DNA of 7,776 nt from Methanothrix sp. (GTDB taxonomy: Archaea; Halobacteriota; Methanosarcinia; Methanotrichales; Methanotrichaceae), in the NCBI GenBank assembly GCA_012798025.1, contig JAAZNX010000144.1, positions 1 to 7,776 on the forward strand, read 5' to 3'. This document shows, piece after piece, positions 1-5,741 of the stretch. Numbering within the stretch: position 1 is the first letter of the stretch; each line of letters starts with the position of its first letter. The position numbers were made by a program, and so were the translations under genes. The notes under the pieces were generated by a model, which ran no database searches, had not been told where the DNA came from, and worked only from the letters and a program-made list of their open reading frames with translations.

Positions 1-162
1 GTGCCCATCATTCCCATCACCACATTTTCTCGTGCAGTTGGAGGAAGGATCTGCGAAAAGTATGTCGCTTTTGGAGCCTGGACCACCAAACTCTTCGGGC
101 TGCTGGTGATAGCAGTGGGCATGTTTTATGCTGCAAGGTATCTTGGCATCTTGCTGTGGTGA
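1..162 (+). CDS. C-terminal fragment of an integral membrane protein (partial, 5' end outside window)
   Basis: The first frame is open from base 1 to a TGA at 160-162 and gives 53 residues. The last 23 or so form one clear hydrophobic helix (around LFGLLVIAVGMFYAARYLG) with almost no cytoplasmic tail, preceded by a short polar stretch with Arg, Glu and Lys. This is the usual end of a polytopic membrane protein. The shape resembles the last helix of CcdA/DsbD-like or TauE/SafE-like transporters, but too little is present to name a family. The GTG at base 1 need not be the start, since the gene most likely begins outside the window. It is followed by an 86-base gap and then a separately promoted gene, so I see no operon link to what follows. 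Confidence 0.5.
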   Translation: MPIIPITTFSRAVGGRICEKYVAFGAWTTKLFGLLVIAVGMFYAARYLGILLW

Positions 163-219
163 TCTGCTGCGATAGCCGGGGTCTTGAGAGAGCAGACGAG
201 CGACGTATCCCAAAACATC

Positions 220-227
220 TTTATAAT
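220..227 (+). promoter_or_regulatory. Archaeal TATA box for the surface-protein gene at 249
   Basis: TTTATAAT lies in otherwise mixed sequence, preceded by an A-rich BRE-like stretch (AAAACA, 212-217). Its centre is about 25 bases before the ATG at 249, the normal TATA-to-transcription-start distance in archaea. The mRNA would therefore be leaderless or nearly so, which agrees with the lack of a Shine-Dalgarno run before that ATG and supports choosing 249 over the upstream GTG at 156. Confidence 0.5.
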
Positions 228-248
228 TTCCAGCATAACTGCTCTTTT

Positions 249-779
249 ATGAAAACAGTCTTTTCAATTTCGCTGTTAATGCTCCTTTTGCTCCTGACAG
301 GAGATGCATGCGGGTCTTACTGGTTCAAGGTGATCGATGTCTCGCCCATCAGTCTGACTCCAAACAGCGAGACAAATTTCACAGTGGCTGTGAAGGGCTT
401 GGGGAGCAATGGGGCTTATGTGGAACTTGTCTTCAAGAACATGAGCGAGGGTCTTAGTGTCGTCTGTCCCAAAATGATCAAGTACATCTTTCCGGCAGGC
501 ATCACCAGGTACAACTGCACGCTAAAAGCCGGAGATATAGCCCCAGGCAACTATTCTTTTGTGGTGGATGTTGCTGCATTGGGTGCTCCATCTGGCAAGA
601 AGACCGCCTATGTTGATGTTCTTTCAGCTATGAACGAGAAAGCCATCGGAGATCAGCTAGATTCAGTCTCAAATGAGCCCAGTTCGACAGCTCAAGATCA
701 GGCCAAAAGAACGCCTGCTCCAGGCGCGTTACTGGTGATCATCCTAGCCTTGCTGGCCTATTGGAGGATGAAATGGTGA
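249..779 (+). CDS. Small exported surface protein with C-terminal membrane anchor, function unknown
   Basis: The protein has 176 residues from the ATG at 249. An in-frame GTG at 156 would add 31 polar residues in front of the signal peptide and overlap the preceding gene, so I reject it. Residues 1-20 are a signal peptide (Lys, then a Leu-rich core). Residues 25-125 look like a beta-sandwich domain of the kind found in archaeal surface proteins, with four N-glycosylation sequons at Asn43, Asn64, Asn89 and Asn101. Residues 135-155 form a Ser/Thr/Gln/Glu linker. Residues 156-172 are a Pro-Gly-led hydrophobic helix ending in a short basic tail, as in archaeal PGF-CTERM-like sorting or anchoring tails, though the exact tripartite motif is not present. 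I do not recognise a specific family. It has its own promoter and may be unrelated to the metal transporter downstream. Confidence 0.7.
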   Translation: MKTVFSISLLMLLLLLTGDACGSYWFKVIDVSPISLTPNSETNFTVAVKGLGSNGAYVELVFKNMSEGLSVVCPKMIKYIFPAGITRYNCTLKAGDIAPGNYSFVVDVAALGAPSGKKTAYVDVLSAMNEKAIGDQLDSVSNEPSSTAQDQAKRTPAPGALLVIILALLAYWRMKW

Positions 780-804
780 GGATGTGAAGGTATATAAAAA
801 TCTA

Positions 805-822
805 TTTTTATAATATTATTTT
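805..822 (+). terminator. T-rich stretch, possible archaeal terminator for the gene ending at 779
   Basis: Two T runs (T5 at 805-809 and T4 at 819-822) lie in a very A/T-rich spacer 25-45 bases after the stop codon. Archaeal RNA polymerase commonly terminates at such runs without a hairpin. The same spacer also contains TATA-like sequence (TATATAAAAA at 791-800), so the assignment is weak. Confidence 0.3.
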
Positions 823-823
823 C

Positions 824-872
824 GAAAACTATTTATCTATCAGTTGTTACTACTAATACGGTGAGTAATACG
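824..872 (+). promoter_or_regulatory. Promoter with degenerate NikR-like operator, upstream copy
   Basis: This block aligns without gaps to 4886-4934, with about 70% identity over roughly 50 bases. It contains a TATA-like TATTTATC (830-837), then TTGTTA (844-849), a 16-base spacer and TAATAC (866-871). The latter two correspond to the perfect GTGTTA-N16-TAACAC dyad of the other copy, and four of six positions are complementary here. A TAATACG direct repeat (854-860 and 866-872) sits in the same place. The TATA centre is about 28 bases before a GTG at 861, which predicts transcription starting there. A repressor on the dyad would cover the transcription start. That the regulator is NikR is inferred from the geometry and the nickel-type genes. 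Confidence 0.5.
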
Positions 873-974
873 AGAACAGCCTTGATGCCAACTCAGCTTC
901 TTTGGGATAATGGCCATGAGCGCGAGTGCGGAAGCGATCGACAATTCCATTTAAGTTTTTTAATTGTGAGATAG
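861..974 (+). CDS. Possible 37-codon upstream ORF in the leader of the nikK-like gene
   Basis: A GTG at 861 begins a 37-codon frame ending at TAG 972-974, two bases before the ATG of the next gene at 977. The GTG sits at the predicted transcription start of the shared promoter. It aligns exactly with the GTG start of the second DUF4198 gene at 4923; the first codons are Met-Ser-Asn-Thr-Arg here and Met-Ile-Asn-Thr-Lys there. After that the two diverge and the peptide resembles nothing I know. It could be a leaderless leader peptide coupled to the next gene, or a relic of the original N-terminus displaced by an insertion or duplication. It may equally be untranslated leader. Confidence 0.3.
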   Translation: MSNTRTALMPTQLLWDNGHERECGSDRQFHLSFLIVR

Positions 975-976
975 AC

Positions 977-1771
977 ATGATAATTATGAAAGGAATTGCG
1001 CTGTTATCAATGCTCATGGCGCTTTTAGCTATTGCGTCGGCCCACTCACTTTATGCTGAGTTTGCAGAGAAACCAACCCTGCAATCTGATATGAAAGTCT
1101 GGATCGCCTACGGTCACGGAGGGGAAGCTGATTCCGAACTCCTCGACCTGCCTGTAGCAAGGTTGATCTCGCCAGAAGGCAAGATAGCCGACCTCGTCCT
1201 CGAGCCCTACAAATCCGGCCTCCTGGGAAGGATATCGCCAGGCGAAAAAGGATGCTACATTCTGGATTTGCAGGCAGAGTCCACCCTCTTTGATCCCATG
1301 TGGTACGGTTCTTCCGGCAACAGGAATCTGGTAGAAAAGTATGCCAGGGCTCTCATACCTGTGCAGTCTGGCCGTGGATTTGACTGGTCAGACGGCAAAG
1401 GATTGGAGATCGTGCCCGAAACGGATCCTTACGGCCTCAAGTCCGGAGATGAGTTCAAGGCCAAAGCTTTCTGGAACAAAAAGCCCATCGCAGGCAGCTA
1501 CAGCGCTATTGTGACGAGAATCCCAGAGGACATTTTGGTGGTGCAGCATGCAGAGAAGACCGAAATGGAGGGCAGCTCCCCAGACGGTTCATTGAATCTC
1601 CGGCTAACTCGTCCTGGCTTGTGGGTCTTGAGCTTTGAGGCCACCATCGACGAGAAGGGGGTCTGGAAGGCCAATGCAGATGACCTACAGGGTCATTATA
1701 AAGCAGGCGACGATCTTGAGTACGATCAGATAGCTCCCACTGGCTTTCTTACATTTTGGGTAGAGAAATAG
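977..1771 (+). CDS. Exported DUF4198 metal-uptake protein, NikK-like (COG5266 type)
   Basis: The protein has 264 residues. It belongs by pattern to the DUF4198/COG5266 group, described as extracytoplasmic components of ABC-type Co2+/Ni2+ transport, and would capture metal outside the membrane for the CbiM/NikM channel encoded next. Residues 1-22 are a signal peptide ending Ala-Ser-Ala, so His23 becomes the mature N-terminus (HSLYAEF). Other family marks are a GH pair (YGHGG), an FDPMWYG segment in the middle and a C-terminal block HYKAGD...FLTFWV shared with the second copy at 4923-5714. There is no second membrane helix, so it is secreted or held by an uncleaved leader. I chose ATG 977 because GTGAG at 966-970 is well spaced from it; GTG 926 would place a charged stretch before the signal. 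It is the first gene of the operon and ends 17 bases before cbiM. Cobalt instead of nickel is possible. Confidence 0.75.
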   Translation: MIIMKGIALLSMLMALLAIASAHSLYAEFAEKPTLQSDMKVWIAYGHGGEADSELLDLPVARLISPEGKIADLVLEPYKSGLLGRISPGEKGCYILDLQAESTLFDPMWYGSSGNRNLVEKYARALIPVQSGRGFDWSDGKGLEIVPETDPYGLKSGDEFKAKAFWNKKPIAGSYSAIVTRIPEDILVVQHAEKTEMEGSSPDGSLNLRLTRPGLWVLSFEATIDEKGVWKANADDLQGHYKAGDDLEYDQIAPTGFLTFWVEK

Positions 1772-1788
1772 AGGGGGCAAAGACTTTG

Positions 1789-2406
1789 GTGCACATCGCC
1801 GACGGAGTTCTTCCAGCATGGATGCTTGCGGCAGGCTTTCTAGCTACCAGCGTGCTGCTTTATTTTTCTCTGTATAAAATAGATGCCGAGGAGATACCCA
1901 AGATCTCGCTGGTGACCGCTGCCCTCTTCGTGGCCAGCCTGGCTCATTTTCCAGTTGGACCGACATCAGTTCATCTGCTACTGGATGGCCTTGCAGGTAT
2001 GATGCTCGGCAGAAGGGCTTTTGTGAGCGTCTTCGTGGCACTGGCCTTGCAGGCTGCTTTTTTTCAGCATGGGGGACTGACAGCACTGGGAATAAACGCC
2101 TTGAACATGGGAATTCCTGCCCTTCTGGCCTGGCAGATCTTCAGGCGACGTTACGCATTTGAGTTGCCCAGCAGAGAGTTTGCCTTTGGAGCTCTGGCTG
2201 GCGGAGCGGCTGTCCTTTTGGCGGCTTTGATGGTCTTCGCCGAGCTTTTGGCCATAGGTGAAGGCTTTCGCGAGATTTCCATACTGGTCTTGGCATCTCA
2301 TGTTCCTGTCATCCTTGTGGAATGTGTGGTGAGCGGGTCTGCTGCAGGATATCTGGCCACAACTCGCCCTGAGATGTTATGCACAACGAACTATGCTCAA
2401 ATTTGA
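1789..2406 (+). CDS. cbiM: CbiM/NikM, substrate-binding membrane subunit of the ECF Ni2+/Co2+ importer
   Basis: The protein has 205 residues from GTG 1789. This start is decided by the family: CbiM/NikM proteins begin Met-His and bind metal through that N-terminus, and the GTG gives MHIADGVLP. A GAGGGGG run at 1771-1777 is a fair Shine-Dalgarno, and the ATG at 1756 would bury the essential N-terminus. Further metal-site candidates are His53 (AHFPVG), His62 (SVHLLLDG) and His94 in the family block QAAFFQHGGLTALGINAL, followed by NMGIPA. About six hydrophobic helices fit the family. It is the S component that binds Ni2+ or Co2+ and works with CbiQ and CbiO encoded downstream. No CbiN follows; two NikL-like genes take that position, which favours nickel. 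The stop overlaps the ribosome-binding site of the next gene. Confidence 0.9.
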   Translation: MHIADGVLPAWMLAAGFLATSVLLYFSLYKIDAEEIPKISLVTAALFVASLAHFPVGPTSVHLLLDGLAGMMLGRRAFVSVFVALALQAAFFQHGGLTALGINALNMGIPALLAWQIFRRRYAFELPSREFAFGALAGGAAVLLAALMVFAELLAIGEGFREISILVLASHVPVILVECVVSGSAAGYLATTRPEMLCTTNYAQI

Positions 2407-2412
2407 GGTGAT
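2405..2412 (+). promoter_or_regulatory. Ribosome-binding site that fixes a TTG start at 2418
   Basis: GAGGTGAT is a near-perfect match to the archaeal anti-Shine-Dalgarno and begins inside the cbiM stop codon. It lies five bases before TTG 2418. The ATG at 2411 overlaps the site and is in another frame, so TTG is the start of the first NikL-like gene. Confidence 0.6.
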
Positions 2413-2417
2413 GGATA

Positions 2418-2804
2418 TTGAAGAGATTGATTTTGGCGATTCTTGTTCTGGCCCTGGTCCTTGAGACTGTACCAGCCTTTGGCCACAGGATGTTCATAGG
2501 CCAGAGAGTGACAGTTGACCTGTACGCCGTCTTTGATGACGGCGAACCGGCAAAGGATTCGTCTGTTCAAGTTTTCAGGGACGGAGAGCTCTACGCCGAG
2601 AATAAGACCGACTCCACAGGAAGGTTCAGCTTGGTTTTGCCTGGAAAGGGCACAGGAGACTGGAAATTCCTTGTGTCTGGAGGAGGACATGAAGAGACAG
2701 CAACTATCTACATTGCGAATGATAACGGCAAGACGGCTGCTGCAGCTTTTGCTCTGGTAGCTGTACCTGTTGCCTTGATCTGGTGGCGGCGTTCCAGGAG
2801 GTAG
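2418..2804 (+). CDS. NikL-like accessory subunit 1 of the metal ECF transporter
   Basis: The protein has 128 residues, starting at TTG 2418 behind a very strong ribosome-binding site. Residues 1-22 are a signal peptide (MKRLILAILV..., ending Ala-Phe-Gly). His23 is the predicted mature N-terminus (HRMFIGQ). Residues 30-100 form a small beta-rich domain of the carboxypeptidase-regulatory-like type, with the typical FDDGEPA and DSTGRFSLVLP turns. Residues 105-123 are a membrane helix followed by a basic tail (WWRRSRR). This order (leader, outside domain starting with His-Arg, C-terminal helix) is that of NikL proteins, which accompany NikM in place of NikN/CbiN. It lies between cbiM and a second copy of itself and is separated from that copy by two bases. 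The role is inferred from family and context: probably helping metal loading of NikM. Confidence 0.7.
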   Translation: MKRLILAILVLALVLETVPAFGHRMFIGQRVTVDLYAVFDDGEPAKDSSVQVFRDGELYAENKTDSTGRFSLVLPGKGTGDWKFLVSGGGHEETATIYIANDNGKTAAAAFALVAVPVALIWWRRSRR

Positions 2805-2806
2805 CA

Positions 2807-3232
2807 ATGCAGATTACACCAAGAGCCATTTGGGCGGGCATGGCTGCAATGCTGCTCCTGTCAGCTGGCACGGCCGATGCTCACAGGATGCTCCTTGGCT
2901 ACAAGGTGAATGAGCTGCAGCTCAAGGCCATGTATGATGATGGAACTCCTGCTCAGGGCGCCGAGGTTGTGGTACACAAGGATGGACAGATGATCTACAA
3001 TGGCACCACAAATGACGAAGGGGAGCTTTTATTTCACCCGGAGGACGACCTTGGAACCTTGACATTCATCAGCAGCGCCGCAGGACACAGGGCACAGCTC
3101 AGCCTGAACATCGAGCAAGAGAAGACTGACGCAGAGATGCCACTTGCTGCCAGAGTTGCAGCAGGGCTTGGTTACTTGCTTGGAGTGGCAGGCATCTCCA
3201 TGATCTATGTCACCCGCAAAAAGGGCAGATGA
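2807..3232 (+). CDS. NikL-like accessory subunit 2, tandem paralogue
   Basis: The protein has 141 residues from ATG 2807, five bases after the GGAGGT ribosome-binding site (2797-2802); the GTG-led upstream start at 2783 would lie inside the preceding gene. Residues 1-25 are a signal peptide ending Ala-Asp-Ala, and His26 is the predicted mature N-terminus (HRMLLGYKV). The outside domain (about 34-112) shares with its neighbour the pattern HRM-x-x-G, then YDDGTPA and the NDEGEL turn. Residues 118-136 form a membrane helix followed by a basic RKKGR tail. It is a diverged tandem duplicate of the gene at 2418. Its TGA overlaps an ATG of the next frame (ATGA at 3229-3232), so translation with cbiQ may be coupled. 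Why the locus has two NikL-like genes is unknown; they might act together or differ in metal preference. Confidence 0.7.
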   Translation: MQITPRAIWAGMAAMLLLSAGTADAHRMLLGYKVNELQLKAMYDDGTPAQGAEVVVHKDGQMIYNGTTNDEGELLFHPEDDLGTLTFISSAAGHRAQLSLNIEQEKTDAEMPLAARVAAGLGYLLGVAGISMIYVTRKKGR

Positions 3233-3267
3233 CCGAAGTAGTTATCAGAAGGGTGAGAAAAAGGCCG

Positions 3268-4032
3268 ATGAACCTCGAGCTAAACTCTTGCTGCCGCTCT
3301 ACGATTCATGATTGGGAGCCGCGGTCGCGGATTGTATCTATGGGCCTTCTTTTAATTTCAATTGTCACCTTGCAAAGTCTGGCCCTCGCGTTCTTGGGCC
3401 TGGTAATCTCTTTTGGATTCCTTGTCCTCTCTCGCACCTCCTGGAAGCATGTTGCAAGCAACTTGCGGTGGCCTTTGCTCTTCTTTATGCCGTTTCTTCT
3501 GGTTTTGCCCTTCACAGTGGAGGGCGAGACCGTCGCATCCCTATGCAATCTCTCGGCCAGCCGCCAGGGATCTCTTCTGGGTTTTTTGATCTTTCTCAAA
3601 GGCTTTGCAGCCGTAATACTTGCTCAGGTGTTGCAAGGAAGCAGTCCCCTCTCCGTCACTGCCCTGGCATTGAGGGACCTTGGCATTCCGGATTCACTGG
3701 TGCAGATCTTCCTCTTCACGTATCGCTACATCGATCTTCTTGGCCAGGAGCTCGTCTCATCTTTTCGCTCAATTTCTGCGCGAGGATTTGAGTGGCAGTC
3801 GAACAGCAGGACAGCAAAAGTCTACGGCAACGCCTTTGGAGTGCTGCTCCTTCGCAGCCTTGCCCGCTCTGAGAGGATGTTCTTTGCAATGGTCTCCAGG
3901 GGTTACAATGGACATCTCCCCGCGATCAAGGCGAGAAGGATGAATCTTTGGGATTGGGTGAAGGCATTGTCTGTGGTTGTCATTGCGCTGGCTTTGCAGT
4001 TTCCAGGAGTGATGGGATGGAGTATGCTGTAG
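3268..4032 (+). CDS. cbiQ: CbiQ/NikQ, transmembrane coupling (T) subunit of the ECF importer
   Basis: The protein has 254 residues from ATG 3268. It is the T component that links the substrate-binding subunit CbiM to the ATPase. Near the N-terminus IHDWEPRSRI matches the family's LHxLDPRxK entry, followed by several hydrophobic helices. The two cytoplasmic coupling motifs are present: Ala-Arg-Gly at 171-173 (SISARGFEW) and Ser-Arg-Gly at 210-212 (MVSRGYNG), each Arg expected to reach into the ATPase. The final helix lies at about 230-250. Start choice: GGGTGAG (3251-3257) precedes ATG 3268 and places the EPR motif at the usual distance from the N-terminus. The alternative ATG 3229 overlaps the previous stop and would add 13 mostly basic residues; I cannot exclude it. 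The 3' end overlaps cbiO by 16 bases. Confidence 0.88.
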   Translation: MNLELNSCCRSTIHDWEPRSRIVSMGLLLISIVTLQSLALAFLGLVISFGFLVLSRTSWKHVASNLRWPLLFFMPFLLVLPFTVEGETVASLCNLSASRQGSLLGFLIFLKGFAAVILAQVLQGSSPLSVTALALRDLGIPDSLVQIFLFTYRYIDLLGQELVSSFRSISARGFEWQSNSRTAKVYGNAFGVLLLRSLARSERMFFAMVSRGYNGHLPAIKARRMNLWDWVKALSVVVIALALQFPGVMGWSML

Positions 4033-4856
4033 AGGTTGAGAGCCTCTGCTATAGCTATCCTGGCGGTGATATGGCCCTGCAAGACGTCTCTTTCCGGCTG
4101 CGTCGGGGCGGCTCTCTTGGCCTTCTGGGGCCGAATGGTGCCGGAAAGTCCACGCTGCTGCTGCATCTGAACGGACTTCTGATAGGAACAGGATCAGTCA
4201 GGATCATGGGCAAAAGAGTCGTCAAGGATAACCTTTACTGGGTTCGAAAGAAGGTGGGCATGGTCTTTCAGGATCCCGAGGATCAGCTCATCATGCCGAG
4301 CCTGTGGGAAGATGTGGCCTTCGGGCCCAGGAACCTGGGACTCGAGGAAGATGAGGTAAAAAAAGAGACCCTCTGGGCCCTGCAAGCAACAGGCCTGGCC
4401 GATCTGGCGCAGCGTTCGCCCAGGTCCTTGAGCTTCGGACAGAAGAAAAGGGCGGCCCTGGCTACAGCCCTCTCAATGCGGCCGAAGATCCTGGTGCTGG
4501 ACGAACCAACGTCGAATCTTGACCCAAGGTCAAAGAGAGATGTTGTGGCACTCATGAAAAGCCTCAAAGAGAGCGGCACGACGATAATTTTCTCGACACA
4601 CGATGTAAACTTAGTTCCGTTGCTGGCAGATGAGGTCCTGCTATTGAATCGAGGAGTAGTGGCCGTAGGAAAGACACAAGAGATTCTGAGCGAGCGCAAG
4701 CTTCTGGAGGAGCAGGGACTTGAGATGCCCCTATTCGCCGATCTTTTTGATGAGCTGCGATCTGATGGCAAATACAGCGGGCCATTGCCTTTCACCAAAG
4801 AAGAGACCAGAAAGGCCATTCGTAGGATCACAGACAAATTGAATTATTCAATCTAG
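4017..4856 (+). CDS. cbiO: CbiO/NikO, ATPase subunit of the ECF Ni2+/Co2+ importer
   Basis: The protein has 279 residues from ATG 4017, a few bases behind AGGAGTGAT (4005-4013). The ATP-binding elements are all intact: Walker A GPNGAGKST (38-46), Q-loop Gln85 in FQDPEDQ (a form typical of ECF ATPases), signature LSFGQKKR (138-145), Walker B ILVLDEPT (158-165), D-loop SNLD (166-169) and switch His195 (STHD). Phe replaces Gly in the third signature position, which is common in this family. It is the only ATPase in the locus, so a homodimer powering CbiM and CbiQ is expected, as in group I ECF systems. It is the last gene of the six-gene run; the next gene has its own promoter. Residues after about 215 form the short C-terminal extension usual for CbiO. 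Confidence 0.93.
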   Translation: MEYAVEVESLCYSYPGGDMALQDVSFRLRRGGSLGLLGPNGAGKSTLLLHLNGLLIGTGSVRIMGKRVVKDNLYWVRKKVGMVFQDPEDQLIMPSLWEDVAFGPRNLGLEEDEVKKETLWALQATGLADLAQRSPRSLSFGQKKRAALATALSMRPKILVLDEPTSNLDPRSKRDVVALMKSLKESGTTIIFSTHDVNLVPLLADEVLLLNRGVVAVGKTQEILSERKLLEEQGLEMPLFADLFDELRSDGKYSGPLPFTKEETRKAIRRITDKLNYSI

Positions 4857-4885
4857 TAACACAGATATGATGAAATAAGATAATA

Positions 4886-4934
4886 GAAAATTATTTATCA
4901 ATTGAGTGTTATTATTGTATCGGTGATTAACACG
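4886..4934 (+). promoter_or_regulatory. Promoter with perfect NikR-like dyad GTGTTA-N16-TAACAC
   Basis: A TATA-like TATTTATC (4892-4899) centres about 28 bases before GTG 4923. The perfect inverted repeat is GTGTTA at 4906-4911 and TAACAC at 4928-4933, with exactly 16 bases between. Known NikR operators have two 6-base half-sites with the same 16-base spacing (GTATGA-N16-TCATAC in enterobacteria); the half-site sequence here is different. The dyad spans the predicted transcription and translation start, a repressing position. The same architecture recurs at 824-872. No regulator gene is in the window. Confidence 0.55.
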
Positions 4935-5714
4935 AAATCTGGGTTAATAGTCTGCCTGCTACTGATTGTGGCGATGACCATGAATGCCAGCTCGCATAGC
5001 CTATGGGTAGAATCAAGGGACATGGCCAAGGTTGGAGATTCTCAAGTAGCATATTCGCTTTTCGGCCATCCATCTTCATCGACTGGAATGTATGTGCCGC
5101 TTATGGAATCCTATTTCCTCAAGACACCTGATGGCAAGAAGCTTGATCTGAAAATGGAAAATGGTACCTGGTTGCCAGGCTTTGGATGGATGAACTATTC
5201 ATATTGCGACATTGCCCTTGACCAACCAGGAGACCATATTCTTGCATCGATAAGAGCGCCAGGCGTCTATGATCCTGCATGGCATGGTGGCGAAAGCAGT
5301 CCGCAACTGGTTTGTGATTATGCCAAGGCTATTATTCATTGTGGGGATAAGTCCAGCTCAGATTGGGATGCAGGATTCCCTCTGGAAGTGGTATTGGATA
5401 AAGCTCCATATGAGATGAAAGCCAAAGATAATCTGACAGGAGCGATCAAATTCGAGGGAAAGCCCATTAAAGCCAATTACACTGCATGGTACTGGACAGA
5501 GGACTCCAATGCTCAGAAGGGAAATTCGAATGAGAACGGCGAGTTCGATATCGCTCTTACAAAATCTGGCCCATGGATAATTGAGGCGAGCTGCACCGTC
5601 GATCAGCCGGGCAACTGGACTGCAACCTACTCGAGTGCACACTACAATGCTGGGGAGTCAGTACCATATCAAAAGGTTTGGTATAGAAGCACAGTTACTC
5701 TCTGGGTGAGATAG
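4923..5714 (+). CDS. Second exported DUF4198 metal-uptake protein, NikK-like
   Basis: The protein has 263 residues from GTG 4923 and is a diverged paralogue of the gene at 977-1771. Shared marks are HSLW/HSLY at the mature N-terminus, a GH pair (LFGHPS), DPAWHGG in the middle, the DYAKAI/KYARAL segment and the C-terminal HYNAGE...VTLWV block. The signal peptide covers residues 1-24 (Ala-Ser-Ser), leaving His25 first. Unlike its paralogue, the mature protein has four Cys, which could form disulfides or bind metal, and several N-glycosylation sequons (NYS, NGT, NLT, NYT, NWT). I chose GTG 4923 because it is at the predicted transcription start and gives a compact signal peptide; TTG 4902 would lie upstream of the predicted mRNA start. 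It follows cbiO by 66 bases with its own operator-like promoter, so it may be expressed separately from the operon. Confidence 0.72.
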   Translation: MINTKSGLIVCLLLIVAMTMNASSHSLWVESRDMAKVGDSQVAYSLFGHPSSSTGMYVPLMESYFLKTPDGKKLDLKMENGTWLPGFGWMNYSYCDIALDQPGDHILASIRAPGVYDPAWHGGESSPQLVCDYAKAIIHCGDKSSSDWDAGFPLEVVLDKAPYEMKAKDNLTGAIKFEGKPIKANYTAWYWTEDSNAQKGNSNENGEFDIALTKSGPWIIEASCTVDQPGNWTATYSSAHYNAGESVPYQKVWYRSTVTLWVR

Positions 5715-5741
5715 CCCATTATCTTTGGATCATCGCTTCCG

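Noticed and set aside
854..872. TAATACG direct repeat as an iteron or CRISPR-like repeat
   Set aside because: Only two copies 12 bases apart, and both fall within the promoter block shared with 4886-4934.
780..976. Metal or cobalamin riboswitch in the leader of the transporter operon
   Set aside because: I see no cobalamin box or NiCo-type helices; the leader is better explained by the operator-like promoter and the short ORF.
1756..1788. ATG 1756 as start of cbiM
   Set aside because: It overlaps the previous gene and hides the Met-His N-terminus that CbiM/NikM proteins need for metal binding.
1844..2301. Minus-strand frames opposite cbiM, and similar ones opposite cbiQ and cbiO
   Set aside because: They mirror the real genes, have no recognisable domains and lack ribosome-binding sites.
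4902..4922. TTG 4902 as start of the second DUF4198 gene
   Set aside because: It lies before the predicted transcription start and adds seven residues ahead of a complete signal peptide; GTG 4923 fits both promoter spacing and signal peptide form.
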